This document shows positions 1 to 10,941 of a DNA stretch of 64,000 nucleotides, piece by piece. Location: NCBI GenBank assembly GCA_002633025.1, contig NMRB01001133.1, positions 155,228 through 219,227 on the forward strand, given 5' to 3'. Each line of letters begins with the position of its first letter. Position 1 is the first letter of the stretch. Position numbers and translations under genes: made by a program. The notes beneath the pieces are model-generated. The model was not told the origin of the DNA. It ran no database searches and worked only from the letters and a program-made list of their open reading frames with translations. Source of the DNA: Notospermus geniculatus. Taxonomy: Eukaryota > Nemertea > Pilidiophora > Heteronemertea > Lineidae.

Positions 1-159
1 TTTGATTCTTAGCTTGGCCATCAGGTAGCAAAAACAAAAACTCAATTTCCAATAATTCCTGAGCTAACATCTGGATCGTCTCCAAAATGTTCATCATCGG
101 TGCATCTAATGAGGATAAATGACATGTAACGGGTTTGTGATTTGACCTACTTTTCAAGG

Positions 160-390
160 CCACAGAGGTCAAAGTTCAAAATTTTGTCATTTGGTGGCAC
201 GTTTCGAGGCTATTTGACCTAATATCGTCTAACTTGGTATGATCAGGTGTCTGGGTACCCTCTGTACATGTACCTGGAACTCAAGGCTTGCCCGGGAACA
301 TTTCAATTTAACATTTGCCATTTGTTCTTCTGGTGCATTCACCCAGGTGAGCACATGGCCCATGGACCATTTCATTTATTGTGTTACTAC
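160..390 (+). repeat. Dispersed repeat, copy 1 (0.2 kb)
   Basis: This stretch matches 61620-61828 in inverted orientation. Shared landmarks in order are a segment ending CAAAATTTTGTCATTTGGTG, then GGTGGCACGTTTCG, TATTTGACCTAATAT, ATCAGGTGTCTGGGTA, CCATTTGTTCTTCTGG and GGTGAGCACATGG. Divergence is moderate with small indels. I see no inverted termini, so the type is unknown. A reading frame runs through it, but the other copy is broken in that frame, so coding is unlikely. Confidence 0.8.
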
Positions 391-455
391 ACGACGAATT
401 AAGGGCCGACTCATAAGTTGAGTGATCGTGCAGGATGTGCACATGGTTGGAATCA

Positions 456-552
456 GGGGCGGATCCACGATTTCGGCAAAGAGGGGGCGCACTGTGCTAG
501 AAACAGCGCCGGGTGCGCCCCTCCCCCTTCCTTGGATCTGCGCCTGGAATAT
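456..552. repeat. Small foldback with C/G-rich ends (GGCGGATCCA type)
   Basis: The left end CAGGGGCGGATCCA pairs imperfectly with the right end TTGGATCTGCGCCTG. Inside, a G-run (GAGGGGGCGC) faces a C-run (GCGCCCCTCCCCC). The same ground plan occurs at 2322-2577 and 31342-31671. It is probably a short non-autonomous DNA transposon; the superfamily is not assigned. Confidence 0.6.
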
Positions 553-1525
553 ATACGTTGGGCGATCATGCAGCGAGGACGCGACATAGAGGTACGATCA
601 TATCCCGCTGCAAATTTCAAGATCAGTGCACGGTTAAAGATTAAAATATTCCAACAGTACAGGGCATCTTCCTCGGTCTGCCATCTTTCACGATACGATT
701 ACCGTGGTATCCACTGTGCCAAGGGGAATATGATAATGCCAGTCACGAAATTAATTCCCGTTAAGATTGATTTGTCGAGGACGGCTTGTATTTTCTTAGA
801 TCAGAGTCCTTTGACACCAGAGTAGACCTCGGAAATATCGGAAGCAAAGCCCACCATCTCTCCTGATGGATGCACGCAAGGCTTTGATACTGCCTAATGA
901 GTTTTGGAAGGATTGAAAGTGAGAACCGAATCGAAAGTCTTACCAACGATTAGTCGGGCATCTCAAATTAGGATAGAGGATAGAGGAGCAGCCCTCGGAA
1001 GTGGCGACACAGGCGTCTTTCAACACTTGCTGATTGTAAGGAAATCAAAAGTCGCTGATCAGTATTTACGTCGTTGGCAGATGTACTGTACATGTACAAT
1101 GTACACATACACAGCAGTTCACAGGACAATCTGCAAGAAGGTTCGACTCCCGTGCTTGGTGCCACGGCCACTGACTTCACGACAATGAGCCGCTGTAACA
1201 GAAGCTGTAGGCTATAGCAGCCACAGGCTTCCTTTGTCAACTGGGAAATTATCCACGATTACAAGTATTTCCTCGAATTATGTCAGAAACCACGGAGACG
1301 GCTCGCAGCCTTCACTTATCACCACTGATATGCAGAGACTTCAATCGCGCAGTTAGTCTTCCTCGTCGTAAAAGAAGACGAATTGTTCCGTGATGACAGT
1401 ATGCCGAAATTTTCATATAATTTTTCAATACCGATTCTCAATAAATGCTTTACATGAACTAGGCCCTGATTTCTAATTTTAGAAAAATGCAGTGAAAAAT
1501 TTGACCGCGAACGCAGGCACAACAT
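553..1525. other. No supported feature
   Basis: Only short frames of under 100 codons are present, with no recognisable product. A TACATGTA-type palindromic cluster sits at about 1081-1112. The word GGTTCGACTCC at 1142-1152 resembles a tRNA B box, but the surrounding bases do not form a T stem. Confidence 0.6.
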
Positions 1526-1669
1526 TAGGGAGTTTTCGCAACCCCCCCCCCCCCGAAACACCAACGCGAACATCTATCCTTTTGTTCCGTAGGCCTACTC
1601 TCTTCGTGGCATCGAACAATAGGTTTGGCGTTCGCGTTGGCGTTTCGGGGGCTTTGCGAAAACTCCCTA
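1526..1669. mobile_element. Foldback MITE, TAGGGAGTTTTCGC family, copy 1
   Basis: The element starts TAGGGAGTTTTCGCAA and ends TTGCGAAAACTCCCTA. Inner arms continue with a C-run and GAAACACCAACGCGAAC against GTTCGCGTTGGCGTTTC, so nearly the whole 144 bp folds back. The outermost TA on both sides could be a TA target duplication. Related copies are at 49304-49433, 49437-49575 and, as a 51-bp minimal form, 53610-53660. Reading frames across it are by-products of the inverted arms. Confidence 0.88.
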
Positions 1670-2321
1670 GTAGGCTATACACTGAAAACCCCACCTGTAA
1701 CGTTTTATGCCCGTTGTACACGGGAGGATTTTTTTGTACTAAAAAATATAAATGAGGCTCATGAAGGGTGATTTCGGTCATAGGCTACCGATTGCCTTGC
1801 TGAAAGGCATTGTGAAGAAAATCCTACCGTGTACAACGGGCATTACACGTAACAGTGACACAACCAATGCACAGCTCAAAACCCAACACCAATATCCCTA
1901 CCAATAAATCATGAACCGTCTCGTTACATCTGAACGACCACTTCATGTCGGCTCACGTTTCTTTCTCATACATGCACATTCCTCAAGAACGACCCTTAAG
2001 TCTTATCACAGAATTCCGAGTTCGATAAAATCTTAATTGACCTAAAGCTTTTACATCGCCATTAATGACAGACCCGATCAATTGTATTGATCTTGTACGA
2101 AGTTAAACGTCTCACCTGAAACTCGATCTGATCCTCGGCATGCCCGGAAGACCAATACACTGTCAACTTTATAATAGTTGCATGGAAATGTTTGGATACA
2201 GACAATACACACAGTCATTTTCACAGAAAGGACAGACTGATTTATAACACACCGACTGTGAGATGCTGGATACCATTCGCGGCTCCAAATATCTCGATTT
2301 CAGTAACATTTTTGACATCCC

Positions 2322-2577
2322 AGGACCAGATCCAGGATTGACAGAAGGGGGGCGTAGCTCGACGGAAAGGTGAGCACCGAAAGCGCGAAGCCCAAAGGGG
2401 GCCTCCCCCAGAAAAATTTGACAATTTTAGGTGCTTTTAGATGCATTTTCCTGGCATCTGAGAGCGAAATAGTTGAATTTTTAGGTGATTAAATTTTTCT
2501 TGCTAAAAAAATCATTGCTCTGCCAAAAATGGAGGGGGGCGTACGCCCCCCACGCCCCCCTGGATCCGGTCCTGCAT
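2322..2577. repeat. GGATCCGG-ended C/G-rich foldback
   Basis: The left end GGACCAGATCCAGG faces the right end CCTGGATCCGGTCCTG. Near the left end is CACCGAAAGCGCGAAGCC, which is also seen (GTGCCGAAGGCGCGAAGCC) in the 31.3-kb copy. The right part has GGAGGGGGGCGTACGCCCCC. The structure suggests a short non-autonomous transposon; no coding potential is seen. Confidence 0.65.
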
Positions 2578-3393
2578 CCAGTATAAATTTCTTCAATTAC
2601 TCTCTCAGCTGCCACCTGAAGGGATTCGACTGAGCTTCAAAATTTTCCTCGAGAGTGGTCCATGGTTAATCACACGGCAGATTCGCCGGAGTGACCTTGA
2701 CTAATGACATGACCTCGCTTTCGTAGGGTCAAGGTCAAAACAGGATCACGATGGCTGTCGTTGAACCGCAGCGTGGCTGTCGGTAAATATGGTAATTACA
2801 TGTAAGGCATTAATTCTACTCATATTACTCAATATTTTTTTTTTCAAAACTACTGAGTAAGTTACATGCATGCTGCCCATCACTTTTGCAGAAAAAAAAT
2901 CTGGTGCCCAAATGCTCTAGCCATGAGAGAGTATGCATTAAATACGTTAAGTTTGCCCGGTGAAAGTCTGTCAATATGCATTAGATGGAATGACATCTGT
3001 CGCTCGGCATCGGATTGATCCCCATTTTAGATGCCAGGCAGATGTCTCTCAACCTGTCATAATGATGGCTTCGTCGTGCAAATGAACCCAAATTTGCCAT
3101 TTACATTTTGTTGGGGTATCGTTCAAACGTACGCCATGAACACAAAATTATGGATAACATCATAAATCAAACGTGTCCAAATCCTTTATGATCGGTATTT
3201 TTGATAAAAAAGAGGCATTCCTCGCGAAAGATTTTTTTGTGGAAAGATACCAATGACTTCGAGTGCTTTTTCCGGACGTTTGACTTAATTTTGACGGTGA
3301 TATATGATAGATCAAAATTCGACATATTCAAATCCGATTTGGCTTTGTAGGTCAGCATGATGACTTGTCCAAGAGAAATTTCAAGTATAAAAG

Positions 3394-3651
3394 GGAGTAA
3401 TAAAGATTGAAATAAAAGTGGAAAATAAGTGGGAAATTTTGGAATTTTGCGCGAATTTATCAATTTCTCAAATTGGGAGAAAAACTTTCCCATTTTGAGA
3501 AATATCGCCCGAAATATCAGAGAAAATGTCATGTCGTTGTAAAAAAATTTCTCAAAATGGGAAAAAAATTCTCCCATTTTGAGAAATTGAAAAATTCGCG
3601 CAAAATTCCAAAATTTATCACTTCTTATTTTCCACTTTTATTTCTTACTCC
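3394..3651. mobile_element. Foldback MITE, GGAGTAAGAAATAAAAGTGG family, copy 1
   Basis: The left arm begins GGAGTAATAAAGATTGAAAT and the right arm ends CACTTTTATTTCTTACTCC. Arms of roughly 100 bp carry GGAAAATAAG, TTTGCGCGAAT and repeated TTTCTCAAA/TTTGAGAAA words. The loop reads CCGAAATATCAGAGAAAATG. Two further copies lie at 40510-40787 and 60974-61209. No target duplication is evident. Confidence 0.88.
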
Positions 3652-4896
3652 ATTACATGTATAAGAAGATAAACATCTTATCGTCAAGACCACATTTTGA
3701 GAGGGAGCATAAATATCGTACTACATCGTCCTTTTCAAATCACGGATCAGAATGATAATGCAATTACCTTTTTAAAAGCTTCTTCCACCGAGATCTCAAA
3801 CCAGAGTTTAATTTGCTAGCACCTTATTTCCCTCTGTTTACCATTGATAGGCGTCTGCAACTGTAATGGAATCCATTGTAGTTTATTTCCTGTGGGATCT
3901 TGGCGCATGCCATGTGAGCGAAATAGAAATATTCATCAGGTGAAAATATCACGTTCCATTTGTTTCAGGCGTAATTAATTGATAGATGGAACAGAATTCG
4001 CCGGCAGTTGATTAAATCAACAGAAAACGGGATGTCATGATGGCATGCTGGAAATTTTTAGTGCAAGAACAACTCGTGGTATGATTTCGAGAGTTTCTGT
4101 CTTCTTAACCGCTATCTACTCCAGGGCACGGTTTCCCCTTGGCATTTGCATTCTACAACTTAGCTTAATATCTTCTGGGTTAGTAACGCAGAAGTTGGTG
4201 GCAATCAAGCCTGCCAACTTGAAAAATGTGCATGGTTATAGACAATAAGAGACTGGTGGAGGAAAATAACGTTTTGTAGGCCGGGTAACAGCCCGATGGC
4301 GCAGGATCTCGCCAGGGTGAATCGGACAATGTGACGGATGCGGTGCTACTATAAAGTCTACGCTCTGCGACAGGCTATCATTTTAAATCTAGCCACCATT
4401 GTTTATACGAACACATGATATTATGGGATACCACAGCACCATGGCAACAGAAAAACTATAAACCACGATCTCTTCCGACAAGAGCACAGCCTGCGGCCTA
4501 TATATCGATAGAAAGAGAAAAGGTGGAAATTAAAGACAAACGGACCTATTAACAAGGGATATTGTGTTAATTATCTAGTTCCCGTATTATGTTTTCGACG
4601 AAATGAAATTTTACGTCTGCCCAAAAAATGTTAACAGATATAGGCCTATACGTAAAACGTATTTTTTTCCAAAAATGGCAACAAGGCTGCAGCTTCACCC
4701 ACTCACCCACTTGCTTTCATTCGATGAATCACTCCTTTCAAGATAACTACGTTTAATTCGTTTTAAAACGGCTGAATGACATCGGGCTTCTTCTGACGCG
4801 CCTGAAGCGAGCACTTTATTCAAGATATGTTGCTGTTGTGTGAAGTCATATGAAGCAGCACAAGTTGAAAGGGCCGAAGCCTACGTATTGATGCTG
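3652..4896. other. No supported feature
   Basis: Unique-looking, AT-leaning sequence. I see no long frame, inverted arms or tandem repeat worth naming. Confidence 0.55.
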
Positions 4897-4913
4897 GCCC
4901 ATTACGTTAGGCC

Positions 4914-5011
4914 TTTTCTGGAGTTTCAGATTGTAAAGTTCCACTTGAAAAAGACCCCGGTTGGGGTCGAAAATTCGTGAATTCTGGAGATTGACTTCTT
5001 GCTTATTATCA
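4914..5011 (+). repeat. Single-arm unit of the 62.6-kb hairpin, flanked by a 13-bp direct repeat
   Basis: About 98 bp, from TTTTCTGGAGTTTCAG to GACTTCTTGCTTATTATCA, is nearly identical to one arm of the hairpin at 62597-62803. It includes AAAGTTCCACTTGAAAAAG and GGTTGGGGTCGAAAATTCG. The unit lies between two copies of GCCCATTACGTTA (4897-4909 and 5018-5030). This could be a target duplication or a small older duplication. No fold-back partner is present here. Confidence 0.85.
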
Positions 5012-5306
5012 TGGCCCGCCCATTACGTTACATTTGAAAACCTTTTTTCCCCACCAACTTAACATATCCTATGGAGAATTTTCAAAACTCCCCGTCATCC
5101 AAACACTGCATACACAAGATTTCGGCAATCCAGGTAAACACAGAATATGATGTGAAAGGAATGTGACTCCTAGGAATGCAGGTCATTGTTACAATAGTCT
5201 GTTAGTAAGGTTATATTCGAATGGTCATGGTTTCTATAGCCATACATGTACATTCTAATCCCTCGTTGAAGACTAAAACTGGGCTTAGATTCCTGGCCCG
5301 ATTCCT

Positions 5307-5412
5307 GGGTCCATATTCATAAACATACTTAAGTCAAGGTGTCATACTTACCTTTTGTGTTGAACAAAAGATAAGTGTCATACTTAGACTTAAGTAGTTA
5401 TGAATATGGCCC
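5307..5412. mobile_element. GGGCC-type foldback MITE, copy 1
   Basis: Starts GGGTCCATATTCATAAAC and ends TATGAATATGGCCCC. Inner arms carry CTTAAGT and GTGTCATACTTA words, and the loop has TGTTGAACAAAAGATAAG. It lies only 2 bp from a second element of the same family (5415-5673). Relatives are at 10833-10941 and 58652, with more distant ones at 15498-15606 and 59739-59834. Confidence 0.85.
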
Positions 5413-5414
5413 CT

Positions 5415-5673
5415 GGACCCATATTCATAAAACTACCTGTAAGTCTAAGTCTGACACTTCTCCTTTTTTCAACACAAAAGATAAAGTATCACACGGACCG
5501 TATGCACCAAACGAAGATCATCTTGAACTTAGGTTGAGCCACAACTTTTCTATTGTTCAGGTTTGCCAGAGCATGATGTGACAATGGAAACGTTGTCGCT
5601 CAACCTGAGTTCAAGATAATCTTCGCTTGGTGCATACGGCCCATAGACTTAAGTACTTTTATGAATATGGCCC
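5415..5673. mobile_element. GGGCC-type foldback MITE, copy 2, carrying a nested foldback
   Basis: The outer ends are GGACCCATATTCATAAAACT and ATGAATATGGCCC. Where copy 1 and the 10.8-kb copy have only a short loop, this one contains 5495-5643. That is a second foldback with ends GACCGTATGCACCAAACGAAG and CTTCGCTTGGTGCATACGG and arms of about 50 bp (TTGAACTTAGGTTGAG / CTCAACCTGAGTTCAA). The inner element most likely inserted into the outer one. Confidence 0.82.
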
Positions 5674-6454
5674 GTGGGGACCTAGATTCCTGCTACCGCT
5701 GACTTCAACTGACGTTGGATTTCCATTTCAAGTAACCTCCGGCAAACTTAAATCACTCAATCAAGATCCATATCCACGACCGATAGTACATTCACCTCAT
5801 CAAAGCCAACTGTAAAACAGCTTGTGATGAACATCAACTTGATCGTGCTGCATTTTGAAAATACGAAGCCAATTTTGCAAAGTACCACTTGGAAAAGGAC
5901 AGGCAGCTATTAACGTTATGACCAGTCAGTTGGTTCTATCAATAGCTCACAAGCCTTTAATCACTACACGCTAGGAAACGTAATCGAGTGTGTTAAAAGA
6001 ACAAGTCACCGCATCAAGGAAGACAAGCCCTCGATGGTTGCCTGGCAACATAACCACTTTATAACCAACAACGCCATGTTGACCAAGGCAAAGCATCGGT
6101 TTGACATTCGCTACAGCAATGTTTATTTCAACCGGTTCAACTCGTTGTCTGCTTGACGCAGAGAGTGGAATTAGTGAATGGATGGCAGGTAAACTATCCT
6201 CAATATAAATAGAAATGATACCAACCGCCGTTACCGTCATTGAGGTGGTACGTAACTATGTATAGGCATATCATTCGAGTCACTTCTGTTTTGCACAGGC
6301 TAGCACATGCCTCTTGTCGCAATCCTCAACAATGGCCAATCACAGCTCTCGTTACACGTCAAGATTTTCAAGATGGCGATCTAGCGTCAATAGCAGTGTT
6401 AAAATTTCGTCCTAGTACATGTATCAAAAAATTTCAGAGCTGCGTGGAGTATGA
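5674..6454. other. No supported feature
   Basis: No recognisable gene or repeat. The longest frames are about 90 codons on both strands and resemble nothing I know. Confidence 0.55.
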
Positions 6455-6588
6455 CGGAGTCGGCTCGACCCGGAGCGAGGCCAGTTCACTTGCCTTTTGC
6501 ACCGTGAAGAAGCCATGATGCGACTGTATTATCCTTCCCTTTTCATGGTACAAGTGAACTGGCCTCAAACCGCATCAAACCGACTCCG
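6455..6588. mobile_element. Foldback element with CGGAGTCGG ends
   Basis: The left arm CGGAGTCGGCTCGACCCGG, followed by GAGGCCAGTTCACTTG, pairs with right-arm CAAGTGAACTGGCCTC and CGCATCAAACCGACTCCG. Arms are about 40 bp around a loop of about 50 bp. It is a single copy in this window. Confidence 0.8.
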
Positions 6589-7369
6589 GGTAAAAAAGCC
6601 TATGGTGGTCGTCTGTGGTTCATTACTCTGCGTGATGGCAGTGAAATAAACCAAGATGACTAAACCTCCAAACCTCTTCCTGTCAACACCAAATGATTTA
6701 ATCCATCACGGTAGCTGTTTTCTCTATACTCATATCAAGTCTCAACAATCTCATTCCTCTTCTCCCCTGTCTGTTACCAGCCAAGGGTTACTATTATCCA
6801 CAGCCCAATGGCATACTGTTGCCAAATGACAGACAGTGAAACCTTAGAATTGATGTCAAAGGAACCTGAAGCGGCAGAGCATTAAGCTCCTTTGAAATTC
6901 AGTAACTAAGTGAATACTGTAGCCGTTCCCTAACGATCAAACTGTCATGCATACGTCGCAGTGGCCCCAATGGAAATTAGCTTAGGGTTCCTCTAAGCAG
7001 TTTTACTTCTATATAAGGAAGCTTGTGATTGGATCCTAATTGACCAATGCTGGTCGTGAATACATATAGACTGGAGAAGAACATTGGTAAACACAGTTAG
7101 GGTCCAATGAGTTCATTGCATTTGGCAATACATGTCGCCAATGAGAATGATGGGGCATACTGCCATGTCCAACGTTTGGCAGTGATTACTGATACTGTAT
7201 GAGAAATGGTTGACAGCAAACAATACGGTGGCTGTTGCAACTCCAGATAACAACCGCGAATAATGAACTGTATGCGATGAAGATGTCCCAGTGGACGTCT
7301 GTGTGTTATATATCTTCGAGTGACCGAAGTCTCGACGTCCTGACGATGTGAGTGGTGTTAGTAGTATTA

Positions 7370-7511
7370 GGGCCGTATGTAGTACATGTACACGGGTCGG
7401 ACTTTAGCCTAAAGTATAGCTTAAGTTAGACTTTCTCTTTGCTTGAAGCATTGAGAAAAGTCAGACTTTAATGAAAGTGTGGCTGAAGTCCGACCCGTGC
7501 ATAACGGTCCT
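7370..7511. mobile_element. GGGCC-ended foldback (related class)
   Basis: The left end is GGGCCGTATGTAGTACATGT, then CACGGGTCGGACTTTAG. The right end is GTCCGACCCGTGCATAACGG and TCC. Arms of about 60 bp include AAGTTAGACTTT against AAAGTCAGACTTT. It directly abuts the next foldback, which begins TTAGGCCGCG. Confidence 0.75.
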
Positions 7512-7513
7512 TA

Positions 7514-7776
7514 GGCCGCGTTCACATTGAGCTACACGCTACATCGACACGGCGGCAAACAAAGGTTGCATGGTCTTGAATCCTTTGTTGAGCCATTGTT
7601 CGCCGACGTGTCCGTGTACCGTGTAGCTGTATGTGAACCCGCACATGGACGGCAAATTTCAATGCGGTAGGGATGTTTTTAAAGTCGGCTGACCTGGCTG
7701 AATGACGAGACGACAGCGTTGGGTCAGTCGACTTTAAAAACACCCCTAACGCATTGAGTTTTGCCGCAAATGTGCG
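7514..7776. mobile_element. Two adjoining foldbacks (GGCCGCGTTCACA type plus a second hairpin)
   Basis: The first (7514-7640) has arms GGCCGCGTTCACATTGAGCT and CGTGTAGCTGTATGTGAACC. The second (7639-7776) has arms CGCACATGGACGGCAAATTT and TTTTGCCGCAAATGTGCG, with inner GTTTTTAAAGTCGGCTGACC against GGTCAGTCGACTTTAAAAAC. The long minus-strand frame of 191 codons over this area follows the inverted arms into neighbouring sequence and matches no protein family I recognise. Confidence 0.75.
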
Positions 7777-8670
7777 CTGGGCTTTAGCGCCATATCTAGC
7801 CTTTTCCTGAACGGGAGGGGCCGTGTTTCCTATGCCCATTGTCAATTGACATGCACTCTCCGCAGCCTGATTCTGACAAGTACCAATGGCAGGGTGTGGA
7901 AAAACTCTTGAAAACCGTTCCGCAAACACAATTTCGTGGCATCTCAGACTCTCATAAATCGCTACTTCTTGCTTGTGATAGAAACCGTACATCTCCATTA
8001 GCTTTGTGTATACAGGAAGCCCCATCTGACAGTCAAAAAAGGAAAGCTTTGAGTGGACATGGCATTGCAATCTGGTCTTTATTAACCGATTCAGCATGTA
8101 TTGTGATTAGGTCCTATAGAACTGAGATCGCAATTCCCCACGGTTTTATCAGCCAGACGCCAGATTCTCGACAAAACAACCTGTCATCGATATGGCTGCG
8201 AGTCAATGGAAGCAGTGATTTATTAATCTTACTGCGACGCTAATCTTTTTCGAGAATCATTCCAAAACAATCAATCTTGCCATGTGATTCAATGTATCAG
8301 AGGCTGTACATACAAGAACGATAGCTGGACATTCCCTATTCAGTACTGTTGGACGTTATGTCATTCTCCTTATAGGCATAAACGAAATGCATATGAATGA
8401 TGAATAATTACATGTTATTACCATTGTACCGCGATTCTATACCCCCTGCAAACAGTTTTGGACACAGACTGTCACTGTACATGTATTTATTTCGAGGAAA
8501 CTTCACTCCATTTTTAAATTGGACGACATGGACCATTTACAGGTAGTCCTCATCAATACCGTCTTCAGGGCCATATTTTGAGGCCCTCGATCATACATAT
8601 GTGTGCGAGTGGCTCCCAACCCAGTTGTCCTGTTACCCCTCTTGCAGGCCCACGAAATATATGGAACTTG

Positions 8671-8915
8671 TTAGGCCGCGCGCACACTGCAAGCGAAATG
8701 GCGAAGCGAAGCGAAGCAAATGTCGCCAAGAAAACATTGATACTCTTTTCGAAGCACTGGCGTGGAACTGAGAGCGATCAGAGAGCGATTAGCGCTGATC
8801 GCTCTCAGTTTGTACACGCCAATGCTTCCAGAGTATCAAGGTTTTCGCCACATCGCTCGGCGAAATTTGCTTCGCTTCGCTTCGCCATTTCGCTTCCAGT
8901 GTGCGTGCGGCCTTA
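8671..8915. mobile_element. Harbinger-like foldback MITE with TTA duplication
   Basis: TTA (8671-8673) is followed by GGCCGCGCGCACACTG. The mirror-image end is CAGTGTGCGTGCGGCC, then TTA (8913-8915). Nearly the entire 239-bp interior is inverted: CGAAATGGCGAAGCGAAGCG against CGCTTCGCTTCGCCATTTCG, and CTGAGAGCGATCAG against CTGATCGCTCTCAG. A 3-bp TWA duplication with GGCC ends is typical of PIF/Harbinger non-autonomous elements; the assignment is inferred from the ends only. Confidence 0.85.
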
Positions 8916-8916
8916 G

Positions 8917-10176
8917 ACTGTAGGCCTACAGCCACTATATACATGCGAAGATGGAATTGGCGAGGATTCCCTGTATTTTCCCAATCCATGCTACTTCACA
9001 GAGCAGTTTTGTTTAACCATTCCCTTGGTATTTTTATCGCACGATTCACATGGCACTATAATTTTACCAATCCCTAGAATGTCCTGTCGTACATTTCATA
9101 AAAGATACAACATCGATTAGTTATTAATAACAGGTGCTCAGTAGTTTCCCCATCCTCCCTCCCGCGTGCGTTAAAGTTGTTTAATATACCAAGTCATCCA
9201 GGTGGAAGTGGTAAATTTACTTCAATGATTCAGCTTGTAACCTTTGGATTCACACAATATTGCAGCGCAAAAAAATCGTGTTTGTTGCTATTTTATACCC
9301 ACGGCACTGTGAATACTCTTCGCCTCATCAATCAATGTGCCAAATATAGGATACCGGTATTACTTTATAATGATGTCAATTATTTATACGTCGTCCATTG
9401 ATTATTTAACTGCGTTAGGACAAGAATCTAAATATAATCAACGCCTTATTGTGGTATATGTATTTATAATTACGGCAAAAATAACCAGACTTCTTTCGAT
9501 GTTGTCTGCTTATTGACTGACGTGAACAAACTCGTCCCCAGTGGGTTTACGTTCCTACAACACCACTGGAAAGGGCTGACGACTTCAGGAATACTGCGCA
9601 TGCGCAATCTACTAATTTTGAGGCGAATCACGCCGAGGCCGCGATGATGTTCGCAACAAACCATGTTAACTATTCGTTTGAAATTGCTCTAATACTCAAA
9701 CAACTTCGTGTTTAGGAGTATTAAATGGCCTTTTAGGCATATATAATGTTTTTCAGTCATCGAAGAACGAAATATTGTGTGAAACAAACATTTTGGCACG
9801 CTGCCAGCGGTTGACCAGAAATTTTGGTCAGGTCGTAGCCCTTGCCAGAGATATCCTCGGATGAGGTAGATCTGGGAACGAGATTGTGACGTGAACGGAC
9901 TGAATAAGTTGCGGACGTGCTGTTTATAGGGGAAACTCCAGCCAAAGTTATCAAACGTTGAAGAAACATATAGATTTTTAGTGTCATTAACTGTAGATTA
10001 CTATTGACATTGGTATTCGGCATCGCACGTGATATCGCCCATTTTACAGGTAAGGTGACAGTACTGTCAGAGTAACATACATGTATATCATTCAATACTC
10101 TTGGGCGCCATCTTGAATCATTCTGCATAATGCATCGTGTAGAAATCGGTTAACCTCTTCCTACACTCTGCAGCAA
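8917..10176. other. No supported feature
   Basis: AT-leaning sequence with short frames only. Nothing repeats elsewhere in the window that I can see. Confidence 0.55.
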
Positions 10177-10408
10177 GCAACCAGACTCCGTGTTCAACGC
10201 TTTGGGATTTTCTCGTGCGCCCAATCAGAAGCCTCGTTTCTTCGTCGTTCACGGAAGAAAAAATACCAATGATGTCATTTTATCAAATTTCGATTGGTCA
10301 ACGTCATAACACGTCACGCACGTGGGTCGGTGCAAGCTTTGCCATGATTGGTTGCTATTTTTGGGACCGGGGAAATCTGTTGAACACGGAATGTGGTTTG
10401 CTTGCGTG
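10177..10408. repeat. Possible foldback with CAAGCAA ends
   Basis: CAAGCAACCAGACTCCGTGT, followed by TCAACG, is the imperfect mirror of TGTTGAACACGGAATGTGG and TTTGCTTGCG. The arms are about 27 bp and 232 bp apart end to end. Inside are several CCAAT/ATTGG words, perhaps by chance. It is weaker than the other foldbacks listed. Confidence 0.5.
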
Positions 10409-10741
10409 AAGGTCAGGGGAGGAGAAGCCGAGTCTTTACCTGAACTCAGTGAAGATGTCTTGAATACGTAGTGGCGCCAGGATGCCCTCCTTCCGGAAGT
10501 ACTATACCAGCGCCTGTCGGCGATATTACAACAGTGATCGTCCCAAAAGCATCTGATGAAAACACGCTGATTGCTTGAACAACCATTGATTGCTGTTTTG
10601 TTTACCAATCAGAGCGTTGGAAACGATAAGCGTCACCGGTCGCAGTATTTTATCGGGAACCAATCTTTCTGATCTTTCAGTGTAGGGCTTCCCTTCGTGG
10701 TACACAGTGCTGTAATGTTTGTGGTTGGAACCCCATAATAT

Positions 10742-10784
10742 AGCATCTTGCAGGAATTATACAGTATAATTCCTCCAAGATAGC
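10742..10784. repeat. Short palindrome
   Basis: CATCTTGCAGGAATTATAC is mirrored by GTATAATTCCTCCAAGATAG, with one mismatch in the stem. It is probably a minimal foldback remnant. Confidence 0.65.
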
Positions 10785-10832
10785 ATGTACAGTACATGTA
10801 TAGCAGACTGGAGAATCCAGATTTAGATTTCA

Positions 10833-10941
10833 GGGCCCATATTCATAAAACTACTTAAGTCTAAGTGTGACACTTATCCTTTGTTCAACACAAAAGACAC
10901 GTACCACACTTTGACTTAAGTATGTTTATGAATAAGGACCC
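10833..10941. mobile_element. GGGCC-type foldback MITE, copy 3
   Basis: Begins GGGCCCATATTCATAAAACT, continues ACTTAAGTCTAAGTGTGACA and TTTGTTCAACACAAAAGAC, and ends GTTTATGAATAAGGACCC. It is the cleanest un-nested copy of the family also found at 5307, 5415 and 58652. Confidence 0.87.

Noticed and set aside
1138-1165. tRNA B-box-like word GGTTCGACTCC
   Set aside because: The flanking bases do not form a T stem and no A box is found at the right distance.
7522-8097. 191-codon minus-strand open frame
   Set aside because: It starts inside two adjoining foldbacks and shows no known domain; length alone is not convincing in a 64-kb window.
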